Assembly (NCBI GenBank): GCA_018398765.1
Contig: JAHBMJ010001276.1
Location: 3,281 to 15,780 of the forward strand
Origin: Chromera velia
Lineage: Eukaryota; Sar; Chromeraceae
Length of the DNA stretch: 12,500 bases
Direction of reading: 5' to 3'
The notes under the pieces are model-generated. The model did not search any database and was not told the origin of the DNA. It saw only the letters and a list, made by a program, of their open reading frames with translations. Shown piece after piece: positions 6,359-12,500 of this stretch; position 1 is the stretch's first letter; each line of letters starts with the position of its first letter. The translations under genes were made by a program, and so were the position numbers.

Positions 6359-8290
6359 ATGAAGGGGTTGATCGCCTTTGTTGCGCATTGCCCGGAGGTG
6401 CGAGAGAATCAGCGCGTTGTGGTGGTGGGAGAATGTCCTGAGTTGGGTGGGTGGGATTTGGGTGGTGCGTTGTCTCTCGCCCCTGCACCATGTGGGCGTC
6501 CGTGGTGGTTGTCGAGTCAGGTGGAGGTGAATCTCCCAGAGTGCACGATGGGTGTCTCTGGAGATTTCGAGAGTGAAATGGAGATAGATCAAGAGGTTGG
6601 AAGGGTGGGGGTGTCGAAATTAAATTTCAGACTGGTTGCAGTTCCGAACAGCAGCAACGGGGTTGAGGTGTCAGACCCCGACAACCCGTGTGTCTAGAGC
6701 CGCTGAACGGTGGTGACTTCCGCGTGGTTTGTCTCGTTGATGGGCTTCCTCCTGCAGACCGCTCCTGGGTCGGAGAAAGGGGACACAACACAATCCATAT
6801 CGGTGTAGAAGAGAGAAGGAGAGCAGCAGGAAAAAGAGATGGTCGGTATTTCGGTGGAATGGGGGGTCCCTGAGAGTGTGCAGCTCGGACTGATTCCTCT
6901 GCACCCAAACGGACAGACCGACCGCCCGCAGAGAGAGACTGTCAATGAGCGTGGTGGTCTCTCTTGCCCTCAGTCAGAGAGTGCGTGTCCGACTTCCTCT
7001 CAGAGGAGGATCCGAACGGACCCCCGCAAGATGGCAGAAGAGATCAGTGAACGTCAGCAGACATCTACAGATTCCACATTCTTCCCTCAACCACCAGCTG
7101 TCAAGTTCAGAGGATCTGACAGACAAAGGGGGGGTGGGGGCAACAGCAGTCTGAGTGTGTCAAAGGAACAGGGGGCGTATGTAAAGGGGGGGGAGGAGAA
7201 TGTGGATTTTGACCGTTCCGATTCAGTGAGCGGCAACAAAGGTCTCGCTGACACCGAGTGTGACCGGAGGATCCCCCGCTCCCTCCCTCTGTCCTCCACC
7301 GACCTGCCTCCACATGATTGCCGTGTTACTGACCACGAAAGAGGAGCGGGGCAGAGGAAACAAAGCGTCGCGGTTCCCCTGAAGCGCCGTCGTTCTGAGT
7401 CTGCCCTCAGTGATGTCGAGGGTGACGATTTCGATGATGCGTCTGGGTTTCGGCCTGCTGATTCGGAGGGGAGACCTTCGCGGAGGAGGGAGGGGGGTGT
7501 CGTGCGGGAAGAGAAGCAGCGTCGGTTGACGCTGTCTCTCTCAGAGTCCGCTCCTCTCTCTTCTGAAGTCCGTAGAAAAAGAGGAGATCTGGTCGGTGGA
7601 GGGAAGATGGCTTTGTCTGAGAGTGAGTGCCAGGGGGAGGGAGGGGGAGGAGAGGTGAAGAGGAACCGCCATGGGCACACTCTGTGCTCGCATGGGCGTG
7701 TTCAATATACTTGCAAAGAGTGTGGGGGGAAGGGCATTTGCGAGCACGGCCGCATTCACTCTAGGTGCAAGGAGTGCGGAGGGAAGAGCATTTGTGAGCA
7801 CGGCCGTGAGCGCTCGAAATGCAAGGAGTGCGGAGGGGGGAGCATCTGTGAGCACGGCCGTGATCGCTTTCAGTGCAAGGAATGTGGAGGGAAAAGTATC
7901 TGTGAGCACGGCCGTGAGCGCTCAAAGTGCAAGGAGTGCGGAGGGGGTAGCATTTGTGAGCACGGCCGTGAGCGCTCGAAATGCAAGGAGTGCGGAGGGA
8001 GGAGCATCTGTGAGCACGGCCGTGATCGCTCTCAGTGCAAGGAATGTGGAGGGAAGAGCATCTGTGAGCACGGCCGTCGGCGAAATGAGTGTAAGGAGTG
8101 TGGCGGAAAGGGCATCTGTGAGCACGGCCGTCAGCGTCACAGGTGCAAGGAGTGCGGAGGGAAGAGCATCTGTGAGCACGGCCGTCGGCGCTCTCAGTGC
8201 AAAGAGTGCGGAGGGAAGGGCATCTGTAAGCACGGCAGGCAGCGCCATCACTGCCAGGAGTGCAAGCTGACCTGTTCGCTTCCTCAGTGA
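6359..8290 (+). CDS. Gene B: CBM20 starch-binding domain plus 18-residue Cys/His repeat array protein, with a break
   Basis: This is the divergent paralogue of gene A. From ATG 6359 it reads a CBM20-type module with VVVVGECPELGGWD (Trp32) and a Trp pair at 49-50, to a TAG at 6695-6697. Just there the plus-one frame continues as EPLNGGDFRVV, the expected CBM20 ending, so one base seems missing in the signature Trp codon. The first frame resumes at 6809 and runs to TGA 8288-8290. An 82-bp GT-AG intron (6727-6808) would rejoin the frames. Alternatively a single 141-bp intron (6668-6808) keeps the original frame with no sequence error but discards the WEP strand. The later exon carries a Ser-rich charged linker, DRSDSV and VAVPLKRRR motifs shared with gene A, eleven array units and the tail KLTCSLPQ. 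Predicted length is roughly 596-616 residues. No signal peptide, membrane segment or catalytic domain is seen. Function is unknown beyond likely glucan and metal binding. Confidence 0.75.
6377..6726 (+). other. CBM20-type module of gene B, interrupted
   Basis: Landmarks in order: AFVAHCPEV, RVVVVGECPELGGWDLGGALSL, PWW, a Glu/Asp-rich loop, and KLNFRLVAVP. After the break at 6695 comes EPLNGGDFRV in the next frame, parallel to VWEPFGCG in gene A. The GGWD Trp and the Pro-Glu-Leu-Gly before it fit the family closely. The loop between PWW and KLNF carries extra acidic residues absent from gene A. Confidence 0.7.
6694..6698 (+). other. Probable single-base deletion at the WEP motif of gene B
   Basis: The reading is CV-stop in the first frame and CLEPLNGG in the second. 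The bases TCTAGAGCCG would be TCTGGGAGCCG (V-W-E-P) with one more G and A changed to G. Gene A has VWEP at the equivalent place. This could be a real null mutation, an assembly error, or intron sequence if the 141-bp intron model is right. Confidence 0.45.
6727..6808 (+). other. Candidate intron of gene B (82 bp)
   Basis: Donor GTG|GTTTGT and acceptor CGGTGTAG|AAG give a phase-0 junction linking GGDFRV to KREGEQQ, and length 82 restores the frame of the main exon. The acceptor lacks a pyrimidine tract. A pyrimidine-rich CAG at 6755-6757 would make a 31-base intron of the right phase, but the resulting frame meets the TAG at 6806-6808, so it was not chosen. The competing model is 6668-6808 (GAG|GTGTCA donor). 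Confidence 0.35.
7685..8263 (+). repeat. Gene B array: 11 units of 54 bp
   Basis: Eleven unbroken units share the gene A consensus. C1, H3, C10 and C13 are invariant. The variable positions 6-9 read VQYT, IHSR, ERSK, DRFQ, ERSK, ERSK, DRSQ, RRNE, QRHR, RRSQ and QRHH. The first unit (C-S-H-G-R-V-Q-Y-T-C) matches the distinctive first unit of gene A, and the last (C-K-H-G-R-Q-R-H-H-C-Q-E-C) runs into the KL..SLP tail as in gene A. The variants RRNE, QRHx and IxSR occur in both genes. The near-identical DNA TGTGAGCACGGCCG at unit starts points to recent expansion or conversion. Confidence 0.92.
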
Positions 8291-8647
8291 TGCTTTTCTT
8301 CTCTCAACCCAGGCCTCTCCCCCCTTTCCTGTCTCCATTCGCACTTCTTCTCTCTTGGGACTTCTCCAGACACTTATAAGGTGACTCCCTCGATTTGTCT
8401 GCGTCCCTTTTTGTGAACAGAGAGAGACGGTCGAGATCGGTGGTGCGGGCTCTCAACTTGATGATACAGACGTGTCGATGGTTGGCTTGTGCTGTTCTTT
8501 CTTTTCTTGCTCTTCATTTGTTCAATACATCTTGCTGGATGGATTGCGTGCGTACCTTGTCTTTAAATAATTTCATCTGCTCGTGTCGTCTCCCTCCTTT
8601 ATGTGGAACGGCTTGCCTCATCCTTTTGCCTCTTTTCAAGGCTTTGC

Positions 8648-8664
8648 CTTGCTTGCTTGCTTGC
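8648..8664. repeat. CTTG tetranucleotide repeat
   Basis: Four tandem copies of CTTG followed by C lie in the pyrimidine-rich DNA downstream of gene B. It is a simple-sequence repeat. Confidence 0.8.
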
Positions 8665-9056
8665 ATCCCCTTCCTCTTTTCTCCCTTCGTTCATTTGTTC
8701 ATACACTGATACATCGATGCATTCATTATTTCTTCCGCCTGAGGGTCCTTCTCCCTCGCTTCCTCGTTGTGCCTTCTCTCCACTTCACCAACTGCATGCA
8801 TTTGCACTGACATGCAATTGGGGGGCCGGGCGACTCGATACGTCAGTGTGGAGATCCTTTATGCTTTTTTTCTTTTTTGTCCTTCTTACGAGCGTCTCAA
8901 TGGCATGCAATGGTTGCGTGATCGAGAGAGAGGCTGTCAGACAGACGAGAACAAACGAAAGGCAGATCGATACACAGGAGCTCAAAGGACGTGTCTGTGG
9001 AGACTTTGTCTTTCCGGGGGGGGAGATGGAAAGGAAAAGAGGGCGGGGCTGAGACC

Positions 9057-9086
9057 TTGAGAGAGTCTGCATGAGGTCTCTCTCAA
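9057..9086. repeat. Perfect 9-bp inverted repeat with 12-base loop
   Basis: TTGAGAGAG (9057-9065) and CTCTCTCAA (9078-9086) are perfect reverse complements. An overlapping pair, GAGACC (9051-9056) and GGTCTC (9075-9080), offers an alternative fold. No T-run follows, so it is not a bacterial-type terminator. In GA/CT-rich DNA such pairs can arise by chance. Confidence 0.45.
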
Positions 9087-9404
9087 TCGGTGAGAGCTCT
9101 CTCGACCTCTCTTGTGTTAGGGAGAATGCATTGGAGGCGGGTGTCAGCCTGATTGGCATACTGAAGGGGACGGGGCGGGGGCGTCTTTTTGGTGGGTGAA
9201 GAATGCATGTTTGTAGTTTGTGCCTGGTTGTCATGCATTGTCGGCCTCCTCTTTTTTGCCGATTCTCTAAAAGCCAAACTGTTACAGTGCATGCCCTGAG
9301 GGATGGCCACGGGCGTCGGACTCTCTGCATGAGTAGGCAGCAAGGAAAGCGGCAAGGTGAAGAGGTCTGGTCGAGGAGAACCCAACGCTTGGGCAGAAAG
9401 GGAG

Positions 9405-9512
9405 AAGGATCGAAGAATAAATACCCTTGATAGTAGAAGGAAGAGAAACACTAGAAGAAGAAAAAGAAAAAGAACGGGAATGAGAAGGAGGAGGAGAGGG
9501 AAGAGAAACGAC
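9405..9512 (+). repeat. Purine-rich low-complexity tract
   Basis: This run is nearly all A and G (GAAGAAAAAGAAAAAGAACG, GAGGAGGAGAGGGAAGAG and similar). The frame through it gives an Arg/Lys-rich string of no known family. It has no coding interpretation. Confidence 0.7.
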
Positions 9513-9790
9513 GCAATACAAGCTAATTATACAGCAGAGAATTTTGGGTCTTGCATGGTGAACACCAGAATCGACTCGACACGCAGTCAGTCGATCATTG
9601 AAGAATTCAAGAAGATGTTCATGTCTTCATGGCTTCGCTCTACTTCGCTCTCTCTTTGTTTCATTTTGTTTCCTGCTTCAGAGCGGCGGAGTCTCCCAGC
9701 CGGTTGTTTATATGCGCGTTGTCAGTCATACACCTGGGCAGGTTTCGACGAAGAATCATGCAACCTTAGTAGTTCCATCTTTCTTATCCA

Positions 9791-10440
9791 TTGACTGATA
9801 CCTAAAGTCCCCAGGCAAATTTCCTGGCAAAAGCTATATCCGTGTTGCAGGCTTTACTCATTTTGCCGCTCAGCACTATAAGTTTTAACAAATTTAAAAA
9901 CAGTAAAGAAAACAGATTTATCCTAGAAATCTATATAGACTAGGATTCATCTGTCTGAATTTAGGTTTGAATTGCATATTTTTAAAAGTGAATTGTCCAT
10001 TATCATGCTAGTTATCATGATTATCTTAGTGATTATCATACATACCTAGATGCATACCGCAGCATACGTCGTTCCTAGCGTCATTCTAGACCCTAGTCTA
10101 GATCTAGATGAAAACGGCATCGCTATCGCCTCCTTACGCCTCGTGATATCTGGTTAAGACCTAGCACACGGTGGTTTCTTAAGTGGTTTCCAGGGATTAG
10201 TACTACTAGCTAAGAAATCATTAATTAGCAGAACACGAAGATTGTATAAACTGTAACTGATCAAGATTTTAAGATCTGATATAAATAAAGTAGAATAAAG
10301 ATGTAACGTACGAATCACGTACACGGTACGATTCAAGTTTTATAGATAGCAGTGGCAGCTTAGTAGTAAATCTGACTCACTGGCATTGTCTGACTTGGAA
10401 TCGATAAATGATTGTAGATTTTTTAATATTTTTTTCAAAC
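9791..10440. other. Second AT-rich gene-free block
   Basis: Composition changes near 9790 to AT-rich sequence with TTATCATG/GATTATC words (about 9999-10040) and a CTAGA-rich palindromic cluster at 10086-10109. No gene, tRNA or mobile-element protein is recognised. It resembles the AT-rich block at 51-1080 in composition, though I found no shared sequence. Confidence 0.55.
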
Positions 10441-12439
10441 ACATGCTGCGTGGCTAGCTGCGTGGTGACTGACAGGATCATTTGTCATGATGTATACATA
10501 CATCCCAGGCCACTGATTTCCGGTCCTGGATATCCGACCTCTGTCTGCCATTCGGACCGGGGCCCATTCCTACCTTGGTTGCACACCGATACAGTTTACA
10601 ACCTTACAGAAAGCTTTGAAGGAGGACAGAAAGATTGTATTTAGCACCAAGCCAGCAAAATCATGCGCGGGGTAAACTTTTTTTCGTCCTTTAATTAATT
10701 CTCTTTTTTGTTCTTCCTTCAGCTCTTTTGAGCAGCCGTTGCCATCTGTTCCATTCGCTTTCTCTCTCTCAGTCTGTCGGGGGCTTTCTCTATTTCCTTC
10801 TTTCTCACGCTCTTCGGCACACCATCAAGACGACAAATGACCGTTCCCTTTTGTAAAACACGAAAAAAATCCGTTTCTGACACACTCCCTCCGTCTCCCA
10901 ATTCTTCTCTTGAGATGCAGACACCAACGAGCTACATTGCAGTCATACACTGCTCTTTTTCTCTCTGCAACGAAAACCGTCCGGGCATTTCATGCATTCC
11001 GGGCACCCAAGCAGCTGTATCTGGTGAGGAAAACTATGAGTACAAGAAAGGTCCTTCCGTCGGCCCTTCCTCCATTTTCACAGACGCAGACAGTGAAGGA
11101 AAGAACGCTTTGGTTCTCCCGAGACGAAGCAAGAAAGAAAGAGAGAAACGATTCAATGAATACATGGATGGATGTTTCCCTCATGATCCCCCGTCGATCC
11201 ATCCAGTCTTCATTTGCACGGACTGACCTGATTGCTGAAAGACACATACAAAAACACATAGCGCAAAAATCAAGTTCAGAAATTCGTACAGTCGCGTACG
11301 ACGACGGTCGATCGATCCACAAACGCCAATTCCACGAGTCAAAATTCGGACACACAACACGGCAGAAGAGCAGAGAAACGGTAAAGAACACCCACCCTGT
11401 CTCCGTTATGATTCATGGTGCTTCAAAAAGAGAGACAGTCAAGTAGAATCCAAGTTGGTTTCATTCGTCCTAGACCAAAGTTTTGCACTCTTTTCAGTGT
11501 TCTCTGTTGCCTTCTAAATGAGGAGATAAAAGAGCCTAAAGGCAAACCTCGATGCATATGTTCCCCCCCCCAAATTCAAAACGGGAAGGAAGTTCTAGTG
11601 GACGGGAAAAAACGATCAGTACAAAAGCCGAGAGGGAAAAAATGCAAGGATGCAAAAGTTTGGGTTGATTGCATGAATAGTATTCATATACAGAAAAAAG
11701 AAGGGGGCAGGAAGCCGTCAGCTGTTTTCATTTTCGAGAAGATCAAAAAAGTGACACAGAGTACGATACACACACAAAAATGCATACAGACGATAGACAG
11801 AAAAAACAAGTCAAAACCCTTACTGACACAGTTTCAGACAATTGAATTCTACTTTTCCTCCTTAGAGCGAAAACCTTCTCCTCTCCTCCTGCATGAATTC
11901 TGTTTCCTCCCCTCCATTTCCTCCTGAACCTACAGAGCTCTATCGGTGCTTTTGCCTTCATGCCTTTTCTCTTCTCTCCTCACCCCTCGAACTCCAGTGC
12001 AGGAAGGAAAAAATGCACCTGCTATTTTTCTGTTCTGTCTCCTTCCATTATCGAAGCCAATTCAACCGAAACGAATCCCTTTCTTCTCTCCCCCTGAGAA
12101 AAAAACTTCAACGAATCAAACAACGAACTCGAGGAGGGACTCACATGCAGCCTGCACGGGGGGGGGATACACCCAGGCACCCACCCGTTCACCCACCCAT
12201 TCCCCCTCAATCACAAAGCAAGACGCACACAGAGATCGATTTGCATCGCCCCCCTTTCACTCGATCTTCACTTCTGAAGGCGTAGTGGAAAAGTACCCAC
12301 AGAACTTACTCCAGGGGGAGAGCTCGGCCTGCAGGTAAACACAAGAAGAGCGTGAGTGACATTTTGGCTACATGCCTGTGTACAGACACACAAGGTGCGA
12401 GTCGTTTTTGTAGACTTCGTTTCGAAATGGAAGTGCGCA

Positions 12440-12440
<1 letters not shown>
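10441..12440. other. Gene-free region, no feature recognised
   Basis: Several overlapping open frames exist on both strands, including 10910-11446, 11415-11927 and 11946-12338 on plus, and 10990-11391 on minus. None shows a known domain, conserved motif or consistent codon pattern; they are rich in Lys/Arg/Ser or Cys/Phe depending on the strand. A pyrimidine tract ending CTTCCTTCAG at 10712-10721 resembles a 3' splice acceptor and CAG|GTAAAC at 12332-12340 a donor. They do not bracket any recognisable exon. A gene with short exons cannot be excluded. Confidence 0.4.

Positions 12441-12444
<4 letters not shown>

Positions 12445-12500
<56 letters not shown>
12445..12500. repeat. AC/AG compound microsatellite at the window end
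   Basis: Sixteen AC repeats (12445-12476) run straight into AG repeats (12477-12500) that reach the end of the window. It is a classic compound dinucleotide microsatellite and its full length is not visible here. Confidence 0.95.

Larger units (their letters stand above)
8291..9790. other. Gene-free 3' flank of gene B
   Basis: After the TGA at 8288-8290 comes pyrimidine-rich DNA (to about 8800). Its open frames give Leu/Phe/Ser-rich translations that reflect CT-rich DNA, with no domain I recognise. It includes a CTTG tetranucleotide repeat at 8648-8664, a hairpin at 9057-9086 and a purine-rich tract at 9405-9512. The first several hundred bases are likely gene B 3' UTR; no clear polyadenylation signal fixes its end. 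Confidence 0.5.

Noticed and set aside
7541-8344. Antisense and shifted open frames across the gene B array
   Set aside because: Same cause: periodic 54-bp repeat without stops in those frames. The sense frame with invariant Cys/His is the coding one.
8395-9060. Several Leu/Phe/Ser-rich open frames after gene B that might look like membrane proteins
   Set aside because: The hydrophobicity comes from CT-rich DNA (codons CTx, TTx, TCx); frames overlap each other and match no family. More likely 3' UTR or intergenic DNA.
9057-9086. Rho-independent terminator
   Set aside because: No U-tract follows the stem and the window is eukaryotic in character.
10719-10901. 60-residue minus-strand frame with DFFRVLQKGTVICRL, faintly like part of a calponin-homology domain
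   Set aside because: It is short, lacks an ATG (begins at TTG with a TAG not far upstream), has no clear splice acceptor, and the resemblance covers few residues. An HMM search would decide.
11415-11927. 170-residue Lys-rich open frame on the plus strand
   Set aside because: No motif or domain; composition follows the A-rich local DNA; no splice or start context to support it.

Overview
The window looks like nuclear DNA of a protist, not bacterial. It is full of simple-sequence tracts (CT, GA, TA and AC runs, a C13 run next to an N, a G11 run). It has long gene-free stretches, frame changes best explained by short GT-AG introns, and no operon structure or ribosome binding sites. A starch-binding CBM20 domain with no signal peptide, in a repeat-rich genome of mixed composition, would suit an alga or alveolate storing starch in the cytosol, for example a chromerid. 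That placement is inference. No rRNA, tRNA, CRISPR array or intact transposon was recognised.

Layout: 1-1080 is an AT-rich gene-free block. 1081-2075 is more GC-balanced, purine-biased and without a credible gene. 2076-2270 holds a decayed copy of the end of a Cys/His repeat array. 2355-4857 (minus) is gene A. 4858-6358 is the divergent intergenic region. 6359-8290 (plus) is gene B. 8291-9790 is the gene-free 3' flank of gene B, 9791-10440 a second AT-rich block, and 10441-12500 has no recognisable gene and ends in an AC/AG microsatellite.

Genes A and B are head-to-head paralogues with one architecture: an N-terminal CBM20-type module, a low-complexity charged linker carrying a basic VAVPLKRR motif, then a tandem array of an 18-residue unit, C-x-H-G-R-x-R-x-x-C-K-E-C-G-G-x-x-I (14 units in A, 11 in B), and a short tail ending KL..SLP. 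The four Cys/His positions are kept in all 25 units, which suggests metal binding. The pairing of a starch-binding module with this array is the most interesting content of the window.

Each gene carries one apparent single-base deletion: A in repeat unit 12, B at the codon for the CBM20 signature Trp. The sequence around each still makes sense in the shifted frame, so these are either very recent mutations or sequencing errors. The ambiguous base at 503 shows the sequence is not finished quality. Downstream of gene A, a much older broken copy of the array end shows that the family has been duplicating and decaying at this locus.
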